Assembly: GCA_035640155.1 (NCBI GenBank)
Contig: DASQWR010000092.1
Location: forward strand, 1-43,244
Length of the DNA: 43,244 bases
Source: JALYQB01 sp035640155
GTDB taxonomy: Bacteria > Actinomycetota > Actinomycetes > Mycobacteriales > Pseudonocardiaceae
Direction: 5' to 3'
The translations under genes were made by a program, and so were the position numbers. Each line of letters begins with the position of its first letter. The first letter of the stretch is position 1. Positions 14,290 to 30,054 of the stretch are shown one piece after another. The notes beneath the pieces were generated by a model. It worked only from the letters and a program-made list of their open reading frames with translations, searched no databases and had not been told where the DNA came from.

Positions 14290-14886
14290 ATGGTGCGGTA
14301 CACCCCGGTGGTGGCGTTGCTCGTCGTCGACGTGCAGAACGACTTCGCCGACCCCGCCGGCGGGCTGTACGTGCCCGGCGGGGAGCAGGTGGTGCCCGTG
14401 GTGTCCGACGAGGTGCACGCGGCGTGGGAGTCCGGGTCGCCGGTGTTCTACACCCAGGACTGGCACCCGCCGTCCACCCCGCACTTCGTCACCGAGGGCG
14501 GGGTGTGGCCGGTGCACTGCGTGCGCGACACCTGGGGCGCGCAGCTGCATCCCGACCTTCCGGTCGCGGGGCCGGTGGTGCGCAAGGGCACCGGCGGGGA
14601 GGACGGCTACTCGGGCTTCTCGGTGCGGGATCCAGTATCGGGGGCCACGTCGGCAACCCTGCTCGCCACGCTGCTCGAGGAGGCGCGGGTGCGGCGGGTG
14701 GTGGTGACCGGCCTCGCGGGTGACGTGTGCGTGAAGGAGACCGCGCTGGACGCGGTCCGGCTCGGGTACGAGGTGATGGTGCCGCTGGCGGCCACCCGCT
14801 TCGTCAACCTGCATCCTGGCGACGAGGCTGCGGCGATCGCGGAGCTGGAGCACAGCGGCGTCGTCGTGGAGCCAGAGCCCGGCTGA
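14290..14886 (+). CDS. pncA: Nicotinamidase/pyrazinamidase
   Basis: 198 residues of the isochorismatase-like hydrolase fold. It converts nicotinamide to nicotinate, the substrate of the preceding pncB. The catalytic triad is visible: D14 (LLVVDVQNDF), K99 (VVRKGTGGE) and C147 (GLAGDVCVKETA). Metal ligands D57, H59 and H65 lie in TQDWHPPSTPHF, with H76 in WPVHC. ATG 14290 follows a GAGGAGG ribosome binding site; GTG 14287 is too close to it. It is cotranscribed with pncB (26-bp gap). Confidence 0.95.
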   Translation: MVRYTPVVALLVVDVQNDFADPAGGLYVPGGEQVVPVVSDEVHAAWESGSPVFYTQDWHPPSTPHFVTEGGVWPVHCVRDTWGAQLHPDLPVAGPVVRKGTGGEDGYSGFSVRDPVSGATSATLLATLLEEARVRRVVVTGLAGDVCVKETALDAVRLGYEVMVPLAATRFVNLHPGDEAAAIAELEHSGVVVEPEPG

Positions 14887-14920
14887 GCCACAGTCGTCGC
14901 ACAACAGCTACCCCTGGGAA

Positions 14921-15193
14921 GTGACCGAGATCCCCCTGCGGGAGATTCCGCTGCGGGAGCTGCGCAACGAGACCAGTGCCGTGCTCCGTCGCGTCGAGGA
15001 GGGCGAGCGGCTTCCCGTGACGGTCAGCGGCCGTCCGGTGGCCCAGCTGGTGCCGTTCCCGCGTCGGCGGCCTTACCTCACCTGGGAGGAGCTCGTGGCC
15101 GTGCAAGCCGACTGTGGGCTGCTCGACGACCTCCGCGAGATGCTTCCGGAGACCACGGACGACGTGCCCGGCCTCGACGTCGTGAAGCTGTAG
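14921..15193 (+). CDS. Phd/YefM-type antitoxin without an adjacent toxin
   Basis: 90 residues. The N-terminal two thirds match the prevent-host-death family: IPLRELRNETSAVLRRVEEG, then LPVTVSGRPVAQLVPF, the DNA-binding part that forms the Phd dimer. The C-terminal tail (residues 55-90) is acidic, as in toxin-binding tails. No VapC/PIN, Doc or RelE gene follows. The next gene, the DinG-type helicase, begins 11 bp downstream in the same direction, and pncA ends 34 bp upstream. GTG 14921 is the start. The lost partner, or a role as a plain regulator of this operon, is unresolved. Confidence 0.85.
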   Translation: MTEIPLREIPLRELRNETSAVLRRVEEGERLPVTVSGRPVAQLVPFPRRRPYLTWEELVAVQADCGLLDDLREMLPETTDDVPGLDVVKL

Positions 15194-15204
15194 CCTCAGC
15201 GGCC

Positions 15205-17283
15205 GTGCCCGCTCGCACTACCACACCCGCCCGCTCCCTCGCTCGCTCCACCGCGCTGCCGGACGTCGCGGCCCTGCTGTCCGAGGCGGTGACCGCGCTG
15301 GGCGGCACCGAGCGCGCGGGACAGGTCCGGATGGCCGAGGCGGTGCAGCGCGCGATCCGCACCGGCGAGCACCTGGCCGTGCAGGCGGGCACCGGCACCG
15401 GCAAGTCACTGGCCTACCTGGTGCCCGCAATCAGGCACGCGGTCGATCGCGAGCAGACCGTGGTGGTGGCGACTGCGACGATCGCCCTGCAACGCCAGCT
15501 CGTCGATCGGGACCTGCCACGGCTGGCCACCGCGCTGGAGCCCCGTCTCGGCCGCGCGCCGACGTTCGCGATCCTCAAGGGACGCCGTAACTACCTGTGC
15601 CTGCACCGGATTCGCAACGGGGCCCCCGACGAGGACGGCGAGGACCTCTTCGAGGCGGCGTCGATGGCGTCACCTACCTCCATGCTCGGCAAGCAGGTCG
15701 CGCGGCTGCACGAGTGGTCGGGTCAGACCGAGACCGGGGACCGCGACGAGCTGGTGCCCGGGGTCGCCGACCGGGCCTGGCGACAGGTGTCGGTCAGTGC
15801 CCGGGAATGTCTGGGGGCGCACCGCTGTCCTGCCGGCGTGGAGTGCTTCGCCGAGCTAGCCCGCGCCGAGGCCGGCCGGGCCGATGTGGTGGTGACCAAC
15901 CACGCGCTGCTCGCGATCGATGCGATGGGCGAGCACCCGGTGCTGCCCGAGCACCACGTGGTGATCGTCGACGAGGCGCACGACCTGGTGGACCGGGTCA
16001 CCGGTGCGGCCACGGAGGAGCTCACGTCGGCGATGGTCGCCGTCGCGGCCCGGCGCTGCGGCAGGCTGGTGGACCAGCGGGTTGCGGACCGGCTCGCCGA
16101 GACCGGAGACGGCCTCGCGCTACTGCTGGCCGATGCCGCCCCCGGCCGGTGGGACACCCTGGGTCGCGGTGTCGCCGGCGGGTTCGCCGCGGTGCGCGAC
16201 GCCGTGCACGACTGCATCAGTGCGCTGGGCAGCGAGCGGCGGGAGGACTCCGACGCGGCCGCTGGCCGGCGGCTGGCGCTGGCCCTGCTGGACCAGGTGC
16301 ACTCCGTCACGGAGCGGGTGCTCGCCGCATTCCCCGACGACGAGGCGGAGCGCCGCGACGTGGTGTGGCTCGGTGACGAGACCGTCCGGGGCCGGGTGCT
16401 GCGGGTCGCACCGCTGGCCGTCGGCGCCCTGCTGCGGGCCAGGCTGTTCGCCGAGCGCACGGTGGTGCTGACCTCGGCCACCCTCGCCCTGGGCGGGACG
16501 TTCGACGCGCTGGCCCGGCAGTGGGGCCTGCCGGCGCAGGCACCCGCCGACGCGCCGGCGCGGGGCACGGTCACCGAGAAACTGGCAACCGAGAAACCAC
16601 CGCCGGGCGAGGACGGGCCCCGCTGGACCGGGCTGGACGCCGGCTCGCCGTTCGAGCACCGCCGGGCCGGGATCCTCTACACCGCCGCGCACCTGCCCCC
16701 GCCGGGTCGCGACGGGCTCGCCGACGCCTACCTCGACGAGCTCACCGAGCTGGTCAGCGCGGCGGGCGGGCGGACGCTGGGGCTGTTCTCCTCGATGCGC
16801 GCGGCCAAGCAGGCCACCGAGGTGCTGCGGGATCGCGTCGAGGTGCCCATCCTGTGCCAGGGCGACGACGCCACCGGGCTGCTCGTCCAGCAGTTCGCCG
16901 CGGACGAGGCGAGCTGCCTGTTCGGCACGCTCTCGCTGTGGCAGGGGGTGGACGTGCCGGGGCCCTCGCTGTCGCTGGTGGTGGTGGACCGGATCCCGTT
17001 CCCGCGGCCGGACGACCCGCTCACCTCGGCCCGCCAGCGCGCCGTCGCCGCCCGCGGCGGCAACGGGTTCCTCGCCGTCGCGGCGACCCATGCGGCTCTG
17101 TTGCTTGCCCAGGGCACCGGCCGGCTGCTCCGGTCCACCGAGGACCGCGGCGTGGTGGCGATCCTCGACCCGCGGCTGGTCACCGCCCGCTACGCCAGCT
17201 TCCTGCGCGCCTCACTGGCGCCGTTCTGGCCCACCACCGACCCCGAGGTGGTGCGAGCGGCGCTGCGTCGTCTCCGGTCCTGA
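15205..17283 (+). CDS. dinG: DinG/YoaA-type ATP-dependent DNA helicase with iron-sulfur cluster
   Basis: 692 residues, superfamily 2, XPD-like. Walker A (GTGTGKS, residues 62-68) and the DEAH box (256-259) are intact. Four cysteines (C132, C202, C208, C214) are spaced as the 4Fe-4S ligands of XPD/DinG helicases. The C-terminal helicase domain has SLWQGVDVPGPSLSLVVVDR and motif VI QGTGRLLRS. These enzymes unwind 5'-tailed DNA, R-loops and G-quadruplexes in repair. Proximity to pncB and clpS is conserved in Mycobacterium. GTG 15205 starts 11 bp after the Phd gene. No SOS box is visible upstream. Confidence 0.93.
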   Translation: MPARTTTPARSLARSTALPDVAALLSEAVTALGGTERAGQVRMAEAVQRAIRTGEHLAVQAGTGTGKSLAYLVPAIRHAVDREQTVVVATATIALQRQLVDRDLPRLATALEPRLGRAPTFAILKGRRNYLCLHRIRNGAPDEDGEDLFEAASMASPTSMLGKQVARLHEWSGQTETGDRDELVPGVADRAWRQVSVSARECLGAHRCPAGVECFAELARAEAGRADVVVTNHALLAIDAMGEHPVLPEHHVVIVDEAHDLVDRVTGAATEELTSAMVAVAARRCGRLVDQRVADRLAETGDGLALLLADAAPGRWDTLGRGVAGGFAAVRDAVHDCISALGSERREDSDAAAGRRLALALLDQVHSVTERVLAAFPDDEAERRDVVWLGDETVRGRVLRVAPLAVGALLRARLFAERTVVLTSATLALGGTFDALARQWGLPAQAPADAPARGTVTEKLATEKPPPGEDGPRWTGLDAGSPFEHRRAGILYTAAHLPPPGRDGLADAYLDELTELVSAAGGRTLGLFSSMRAAKQATEVLRDRVEVPILCQGDDATGLLVQQFAADEASCLFGTLSLWQGVDVPGPSLSLVVVDRIPFPRPDDPLTSARQRAVAARGGNGFLAVAATHAALLLAQGTGRLLRSTEDRGVVAILDPRLVTARYASFLRASLAPFWPTTDPEVVRAALRRLRS

Positions 17284-17335
17284 GCCGGCTGCAGTCGCGA
17301 GACGATTGCCCGGAGGGTCCGCTGCGGCGCGGCGC

Positions 17336-18574
17336 TCACGGGATGGGCACCCGGCGCAGCACTCCGTCCGCGGCGTCCGCGGCCTCCACCTCGTCGCGGG
17401 TGATCCCGAGCACGAACAGCACCACGTCCAGGAACGGGTGCGTGATCGCGGTGTCGGCGACCTTCCGCAGCGCCGGCTTGGCGTTGAAGGCGATCCCGAG
17501 CCCGGCGGTGGTGAGCATATCGATGTCGTTCGCCCCGTCTCCCACCGCGACGCACTGGGCCAGCGGCACCTCGAACCGGTCGGCGGCCCGGCGCAGCGCC
17601 GCGGCCTTCTCGGCGCGGTCCACCACCGGGCCGAGCACCCGGCCGGTGAGCACGCCGCCGACCACCTCGAGCTCGTTGGCGATGCAGAAGTCCAGCCCCA
17701 GCTCCTCGGCGAGGGGTTGCACCACGCGGGTGAAGCCGCCGGAGACGACGCCGCAGGTGAACCCGAGGCGCCTGAGCGTCCGGATCGTCGTGCGCGCACC
17801 GGGCATCAGCTCCAGCTCCCCCGCCACCTCGTCCAGCACCGTGGTGGGCAGCCCCGCCAACAGCGCGACGCGGGCATGCAGCGCCTCCGCGAAGCCCAGC
17901 TCACCGCGCATCGCGGCCTCGGTGATCGCCCGCACCTGTTCCGCGCACCCGGCATGCTCAGCGAGCACCTCGATCACCTCGCCCTGCACGAGCGTCGAGT
18001 CGACGTCGAACACCACGAGCCGCTTGGCACGTCGGGCGATGCCCGCCCGCTCCACGGCGATGTCGACCCCTCCCCGGGCCGCCACCTCGACCAGGGTGGC
18101 GCGCAGTGCGGCGTCGGTGGCGGCGTCGTCCCGGGCAACGGACACCTGCAGCTCCAGGCAGGTGACCGGGTAGTCTGCCACCCGCCGGATGTTGTCGATG
18201 TTGATGTTCATCGCGGCCAGCGCCCGGGCGGTCTCGGTGAACGCCCGGGCGGTGACCGGCCGGCCGAGCACCAGCACCACGTGGCTGGACCCGCGCCGCG
18301 ACAACCCCAGGGTCCGCGCTCCGATCTCGACCTCGACCTGCATCCCGATGCCGGCCATCGCCTGCTCGATCGACTCCCGCAGTTCCTCCGGATCCGCCCC
18401 GGTCGTCACCAGCACCGCGAGCACGAGCCGGCCGTGGATCACCACCTGCTCGACGTCGAGTAAATGGTGATCCACGGCGTGCCGGGTCAGGGCGGCGAAC
18501 AACACGGAGCTGACGCCGGGCTTGTCCGGCCCGGTGATGGTGACGAGGACCGAAGTGGGGATCCCGCGGCTCAC
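17336..18574 (-). CDS. serB: Phosphoserine phosphatase with N-terminal ACT domains
   Basis: 412 residues. It removes phosphate from phosphoserine in the last step of serine synthesis. Two ACT-like regulatory domains come first (residues about 7-85, starting SVLVTITGPDKPGVSS, and about 95-170), probably for serine feedback. The HAD phosphatase domain follows (about 185-400): the catalytic DVDST motif, VVSGGFTRVV, and GDGANDIDML with the Mg-binding Asp residues. The GTG start (18574) overlaps the ctaD stop in GTGA, so translation is coupled. The ctaD-serB2 neighbourhood is the same in M. tuberculosis. Confidence 0.95.
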   Translation of the reverse strand: MSRGIPTSVLVTITGPDKPGVSSVLFAALTRHAVDHHLLDVEQVVIHGRLVLAVLVTTGADPEELRESIEQAMAGIGMQVEVEIGARTLGLSRRGSSHVVLVLGRPVTARAFTETARALAAMNINIDNIRRVADYPVTCLELQVSVARDDAATDAALRATLVEVAARGGVDIAVERAGIARRAKRLVVFDVDSTLVQGEVIEVLAEHAGCAEQVRAITEAAMRGELGFAEALHARVALLAGLPTTVLDEVAGELELMPGARTTIRTLRRLGFTCGVVSGGFTRVVQPLAEELGLDFCIANELEVVGGVLTGRVLGPVVDRAEKAAALRRAADRFEVPLAQCVAVGDGANDIDMLTTAGLGIAFNAKPALRKVADTAITHPFLDVVLFVLGITRDEVEAADAADGVLRRVPIP

Positions 18575-20337
18575 TTGCTGCGTGGGTCGTCGCCGCCGGA
18601 CGGTTGGTCCTCGACGGCCTGCGCGACGACCTCCGAAGGGGCCGCGGGATCCTCCTTCTTGGCCCCGACGTGCGCCTCGTCGCGGAAGCGCTCCACCATG
18701 TGCGGGTAGTGCAGCTCGAACGCGGGCCGCTCGGAGCGGATCCGGGGCAGCTCGGTGAAGTTGTGCCGCGGCGGCGGGCACGACGTGGCCCACTCCAGCG
18801 AGTTTCCGTATCCCCACGGGTCGTCCACGGTCACCACCGCGCCATAGCGGTAGCTCTTGAAGACGTTCCAGATGAAAGGCAGCGTCGACGCGCCGAGCAC
18901 GAACGCCCCGATCGACGACACCGTGTTCAGCGTGGTGAACCCGTCGCTGGGCAGGTAGTCCGCGAAGCGGCGCGGCATGCCCTCGTTGCCCACCCAGTGC
19001 TGCACCAGGAAGGTGAGGTGGAACCCGACGAAGGTGGCCCAGAAGTGCAGCTTGCCCCACGCCTCGTCGAGCATCCGACCGGTGATCTTCGGGAACCAGA
19101 AGTAGATGCCAGCGAAGGTGGCGAACACGATCGTGCCGTAGAGCACGTAGTGGAAGTGGGCCACCACGAAGTAGGTGTCCGCCACGTGGAAGTCGATCGG
19201 CGGTGAGGCCAGCAGCACGCCGGTGAGCCCGCCGAGCAGGAACGTGACGAGGAAGCCGATGGAGAACAGCATCGGCGTCTCGAAGGTGAGCTGCCCGCGC
19301 CACATGGTGCCGATCCAGGTGAAGAACTTGATCCCGGTCGGCACCGCGATCAGGAACGTGGTGAACGCGAAGAATGGCAGCAGCACCGCGCCGGTGGCGT
19401 ACATGTGGTGCGCCCACACCACCATCGACAGCGTCGCGATCGAGATCGTCGCGAAGACCATGCCCTTGTAGCCGAACAGCGGCTTGCGGCTGAACACCGG
19501 GATGACCTCGGTGATGATCCCGAAGAACGGCAGCGCGACAATGTAGACCTCGGGGTGGCCGAAGAACCAGAACAGGTGCTGCCAGAGGATCGCCCCGCCG
19601 TTGGCCGGGTCGAACACGTGCGCCCCGAGGTGCCGGTCGGCCGCCAGGCCGAGCAATGCGGCAGTGAGGATCGGGAACGCCAGCAGCACCAGCAGCGAGG
19701 TGATGAGGATGTTCCAGGTGAAGATCGGCATCCGGAACATGGTCATCCCCGGCGCGCGCAGGCACACGATCGTGGTGACCATGTTGACGCCGCCGAGGAT
19801 GGTGCCCAAACCGGCCAGCACCAGACCGAAGATCCACAGGTCCGCACCGGCGCCCGGAGAGTGGATGGCATCGGAGAGCGGGGTGTAGGCGAACCAGCCG
19901 AAGTCCGCGGCACCACCCGGGGTGAGGAACCCGGACAGCACCATGACCCCACCGAAGGCGAACAGCCAGAAGGACAACGCGTTCAACCGGGGGAAGGCCA
20001 CGTCCGGCGAGCCGATCTGCAGCGGCATGATGGCGTTCGCGAACCCGAACAGGATCGGGGTGGCGTAGAGCAGCAGCATGATCGTGCCGTGCATGGTGAA
20101 CATCTGGTTGTACTGCTCTTCCGACAGCACCTGCAGCCCCGGGCGCGCCAGCTCGGCGCGGATGAACATGGCCATCGCGCCGCCGATCATGAAGAAGGCG
20201 AACGACGTGACCAGGTACAGGTTTCCGATCACCTTGTGGTCGGTGGTGGCGAACATCCGCAGCAGGAACGACCCCTTGACCGGGACACGTGCCGGGTAGG
20301 GACGCGTAGCGACCGGCGGGGGCGCGACAGCCGTCAC
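18571..20337 (-). CDS. ctaD: Cytochrome c oxidase subunit I (aa3 type)
   Basis: 588 residues with about twelve membrane helices: the haem-copper catalytic subunit of the aa3 oxidase, which takes electrons from the cytochrome bcc complex and pumps protons. Seen are FATTDHKVIGNLYL at the N-terminus, WFFGHPEVYIVALP with the copper-B His and the cross-linked Tyr, VWAHHMYATG with two further copper ligands, and TYFVVAHFHYVLYG with the haem His residues. GTG 20337 is chosen over longer frames because AGGAGG lies five bases before it. The long cytosolic tail is typical of actinobacteria. It is coupled to serB by a 4-bp overlap. Confidence 0.97.
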   Translation of the reverse strand: MTAVAPPPVATRPYPARVPVKGSFLLRMFATTDHKVIGNLYLVTSFAFFMIGGAMAMFIRAELARPGLQVLSEEQYNQMFTMHGTIMLLLYATPILFGFANAIMPLQIGSPDVAFPRLNALSFWLFAFGGVMVLSGFLTPGGAADFGWFAYTPLSDAIHSPGAGADLWIFGLVLAGLGTILGGVNMVTTIVCLRAPGMTMFRMPIFTWNILITSLLVLLAFPILTAALLGLAADRHLGAHVFDPANGGAILWQHLFWFFGHPEVYIVALPFFGIITEVIPVFSRKPLFGYKGMVFATISIATLSMVVWAHHMYATGAVLLPFFAFTTFLIAVPTGIKFFTWIGTMWRGQLTFETPMLFSIGFLVTFLLGGLTGVLLASPPIDFHVADTYFVVAHFHYVLYGTIVFATFAGIYFWFPKITGRMLDEAWGKLHFWATFVGFHLTFLVQHWVGNEGMPRRFADYLPSDGFTTLNTVSSIGAFVLGASTLPFIWNVFKSYRYGAVVTVDDPWGYGNSLEWATSCPPPRHNFTELPRIRSERPAFELHYPHMVERFRDEAHVGAKKEDPAAPSEVVAQAVEDQPSGGDDPRSK

Positions 20338-20472
20338 AACTACCTCCTGGCTGACTCGAGGTGCTCGTCCGGGCTGAAGGGCACGCTGCGCGGGCAGCGC
20401 CGAGTGCGTCGATACTGATGGTAGACGGCACGTCGCCACCGGGCCTGCGCGGCGGCCCCTGACCGCTGTCTG

Positions 20473-20856
20473 TTACTGGCCGCTGCCGTACGCGCGAGTC
20501 AGGATCTCGAGGTTGTGGCCGTCCGGGTCGTCGAAGTACAAGCCACGCCCACCGTCCCGGGTGTTGATCTCCCCGGGCTCACGATGGTAGGGATCGGCCC
20601 AGTACGAGAGCCCGCGCTCGCGGATCCGGGCGAAGATCTCGTCGAACTCGCTCTCGCTGACCAGGAAGGCGTAGTGCTGCGGAACGATCTCTCCCCCGGA
20701 GTCGATGAAGTCGAGGGTGACCTCGTTGTCCGCCTGGACCATCATGAACGGGCCGAACGGTGCTGGGGTCGAGAGGCCGAGGATCTCGGCCATGAAATCC
20801 GCCGACACCTGCTTGTCGTGTGCCGAGACGATGGTGTGGTTCAGCTGGACGGGCAT
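20473..20856 (-). CDS. VOC-superfamily (glyoxalase/bleomycin-resistance-like) protein
   Basis: 127 residues with the paired beta-alpha-beta-beta-beta modules of the vicinal oxygen chelate fold. H6 (VQLNHTIV) and the Glu in the C-terminal GHNLEILTR correspond to metal ligands, and GRGLYFDDPDGHNLE is the typical ending. Substrates in this superfamily range from methylglyoxal to aromatic diols, so no reaction is assigned. ATG 20856 is preferred because GGAGAGGAG precedes it. It lies 135 bp upstream of ctaD in the same direction. Confidence 0.88.
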   Translation of the reverse strand: MPVQLNHTIVSAHDKQVSADFMAEILGLSTPAPFGPFMMVQADNEVTLDFIDSGGEIVPQHYAFLVSESEFDEIFARIRERGLSYWADPYHREPGEINTRDGGRGLYFDDPDGHNLEILTRAYGSGQ

Positions 20857-20972
20857 GCCTGCTCCTCTCCTTCGGGCTCGGCGCACCACCAGCTCGAGCT
20901 GCTGCCGAGGGTAGAACCTCCAGTTGAGTAGAGGTCAACAGAACGGTGCCGTTGGAGTTGTCGTCGTTGGAG

Positions 20973-21365
20973 CTATCGCAGCTCGGCGAGGAGCGCGGCG
21001 AGCCGCTCAGGCTCGGCGACGGTCACCGTCACCGCTGGGTGTCGCAGCAAGCCGAACGGTGCGATGCCGCTGACCGGCTCCGCGAAGCGGACGCACAGGC
21101 CGCGCTCACCGTTGGTGGCGCAGGTGAGCCCGAGGTCGGCGATCGACAGGTGCGCCGGCCCGGCAGTCCGCAGGAAGCCGAAGGGTCCGGTGACGACGGT
21201 CCCGACGATGTTGGCCACCGGCGTGCGCAGCCGCCACCAGCCGAAACGGATGGCGAACTCCCCGGCGTCCACCTGCACCCTTGCGGTCCGCGGTGTGATG
21301 CCGAACGGGAGGCCCGCCAGCAGGTAAGCCGGGGAGAAGCGGAACGAGAACAGTGCCGGTGCCAT
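20973..21365 (-). CDS. Conserved hypothetical protein
   Basis: 130 residues, mostly short beta-strands (FAIRFGWWRLRTPVANI, TGPFGFLRTAG, HLSIADLGLTCATN, GLCVRFAEPV) with a C-terminal helix (PERLAALLAEL). There is no signal peptide or transmembrane segment. The even strand pattern suggests a small beta-sandwich or PH-like domain. I associate it with actinobacterial hypothetical proteins but can give no name. The start codon (21365) is an ATG with no strong ribosome binding site. It lies between the rpoC terminator and the VOC gene and has no evident functional partner. Confidence 0.7.
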   Translation of the reverse strand: MAPALFSFRFSPAYLLAGLPFGITPRTARVQVDAGEFAIRFGWWRLRTPVANIVGTVVTGPFGFLRTAGPAHLSIADLGLTCATNGERGLCVRFAEPVSGIAPFGLLRHPAVTVTVAEPERLAALLAELR

Positions 21366-21458
21366 CGTCGCAACAGGCTACCCGCGGACGCGGGGAGTGG
21401 CATGCGGAAGCGCCATCACCCAGCCGAAGCGGACTTCCATCTACCAGCACGCCGACGA

Positions 21459-21496
21459 GCTGAGGGCGGGTGATCCGAAGACCACCCGCCCTCAGC
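21459..21496 (-). terminator. Strong intrinsic-type terminator after rpoC
   Basis: A perfect 14-bp inverted repeat (arms 21459-21472 and 21483-21496, starting GCTGAGGGCGGG) encloses a 10-base loop and sits 12 bases past the rpoC stop. It lacks a long U run, as is usual in high-GC actinobacteria. It closes the rpoBC transcript. Confidence 0.88.
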
Positions 21497-21508
21497 TGCC
21501 TCGGGCGA

Positions 21509-25435
<3,927 letters not shown>

Positions 25436-25481
25436 GTCGGTTTCCTTCTCCCCTGGGGTCGAGGGTGGAACTGGTTCTGGG

Positions 25482-25540
25482 GCTTCGACCCTGCACGCAG
25501 GTCTCAGATCTGATGCTTCGACCCTGCAAGCAGGTCTCAG
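25482..25540. repeat. Two 26-bp hairpin repeats in the rpoB-rpoC spacer
   Basis: Copies at 25482-25507 and 25515-25540 are separated by seven bases (33-bp period). They differ at one base, in the loop (AC against AA). Each contains the arms CCTGC and GCAGG flanked by GCTTCGA and TCTCAG. On the transcribed strand they can fold as a small stem-loop with a CUUG-type tetraloop. The same unit occurs at 32791-32868 and 12932-12957. Confidence 0.88.
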
Positions 25541-25557
25541 TGGGGGTCAGGTCGCTC

Positions 25558-29085
<3,528 letters not shown>

Positions 29086-29263
29086 GATGCGTCCTTCCGA
29101 ACACTAGCGCTGCCGAGCGCTGCGAGCCGTGCTCGTCCGTGCGTGTCCACTGAGCAGACGACCCGCGGCGCTGTCGATACTGTTGTGGTATGCCTGTTGT
29201 GTATGCGCAGCCCGACAGAACCCTGGCCTGAGGGTAGGCAGAGAGAGGACAGCGCAAAGAAGC

Positions 29264-29293
29264 AGTCTAGCCGGAAGGACGGCGACTGTCCAA
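29264..29293 (-). promoter_or_regulatory. Candidate rpoB promoter
   Basis: On the minus strand TTGGAC (29288-29293), an 18-bp spacer and TAGACT (29264-29269) give a good housekeeping-type promoter. The predicted start near 29257 leaves a 5' leader of about 170 bases before the TTG of rpoB. It lies downstream of the hairpin at 29393-29446, which separates it from the rplJL transcript. Confidence 0.65.
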
Positions 29294-29392
29294 CGCCAGC
29301 TGGGGGACCTGGCGCGAGCGTGTCTCTAGAGTGACCTGCGGTGGCGCTTCCGTCAAGAGGGTGCGCTCGATCAGTGGTCGGGTGGGCGCGGC

Positions 29393-29446
29393 CAGCGGGT
29401 CCGCTGCCGATCGGCTCGACCGATCGGCAGCCCGACGCACCCGCTG
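29393..29446 (-). terminator. Large stem-loop ending the rplJL/Mce-associated transcript
   Basis: The inner stem is a perfect 12-bp inverted repeat (29403-29414 with 29420-29431, starting GCTGCCGATCGG) with a five-base loop. An outer stem of 8 bp (29393-29400 with 29439-29446, CAGCGGGT/ACCCGCTG) extends it. It lies 24 bases after the stop of the Mce-associated gene and upstream of the rpoB promoter. No U run follows, so partial read-through into rpoB is possible. The rest of 29086-29469 holds only the rpoB promoter and leader. Confidence 0.75.
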
Positions 29447-29469
29447 GAGCGTACCTGCCGGGAAGCAGG

Positions 29470-30024
29470 TCAGACGACGTCGATCGCAGCGATCATCCAT
29501 CGATCACCGACCCGTTCCGCGGTGACGGTGAGCCGCGCCGGCACGGCGAACTGCTCGGCGTTCACGCCACCGGTGACTCGCTGGTTGATGAAGGCGACCA
29601 CGATCGCCCGATCCCCGTCGAGCAACCTCACCGCTGAGCTCGCCACGACGGCGGAGACCGCCGCCGGTTGGTCCGGCGCGGGCTGGCGCACCTCGTCGAC
29701 GAGCAACCGGTAGTCGTCCGAGAAGTCCTTGGTGATCAACTCGCGGGTTGTCCGCTCGTTCTCGTCGAGGTGGGCGACATCGTAGGAGTACACCGCTTCC
29801 AGAGCCTCGTCGACGTCGTTCACGACCTGTGCGGTGGTGGCGACATCCACCAGGGCGTCGTTTCCCGCCCGGTTCCACAGCTGCTCCGCCTCGCCACGGA
29901 ACCATACCGCCAGCCCGGTGGCGATGATCACAACCGCGAGCAGGGCGACGAGAGCGGCGGTCGCCGGTGGACGCCCCGCCAGCCGCGACGTGCGGGCGGC
30001 GGTGGCGCGGCTGGCAGCTGACAC
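29470..30024 (-). CDS. Mce-associated membrane protein
   Basis: 184 residues: a short basic cytosolic N-terminus, one transmembrane helix (residues about 23-45, ALVALLAVVIIATGLAVWF), then an exported domain of about 135 residues ending in a cystatin/NTF2-like strand pattern (VPARLTVTAERVGDRWMIAAIDVV). This matches the Mce-associated proteins (Mam) found with Mce lipid importers, which may stabilise the complex. No mce genes are in the window. It follows a similar protein after 30 bp and is probably cotranscribed with rplJL. The start is GTG 30024. Confidence 0.75.
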   Translation of the reverse strand: MSAASRATAARTSRLAGRPPATAALVALLAVVIIATGLAVWFRGEAEQLWNRAGNDALVDVATTAQVVNDVDEALEAVYSYDVAHLDENERTTRELITKDFSDDYRLLVDEVRQPAPDQPAAVSAVVASSAVRLLDGDRAIVVAFINQRVTGGVNAEQFAVPARLTVTAERVGDRWMIAAIDVV

Positions 30025-30054
30025 GGCTGGTGGCCCTCTCCTGAGCGGTCCGGG

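Noticed and set aside
17336..20431. A single leftward frame of 1031 codons joining serB with sequence under ctaD
   Set aside because: Only the part after the GTG at 18574 is SerB. The upstream part is out of frame with the clear oxidase gene and has His/Arg-rich shadow composition.
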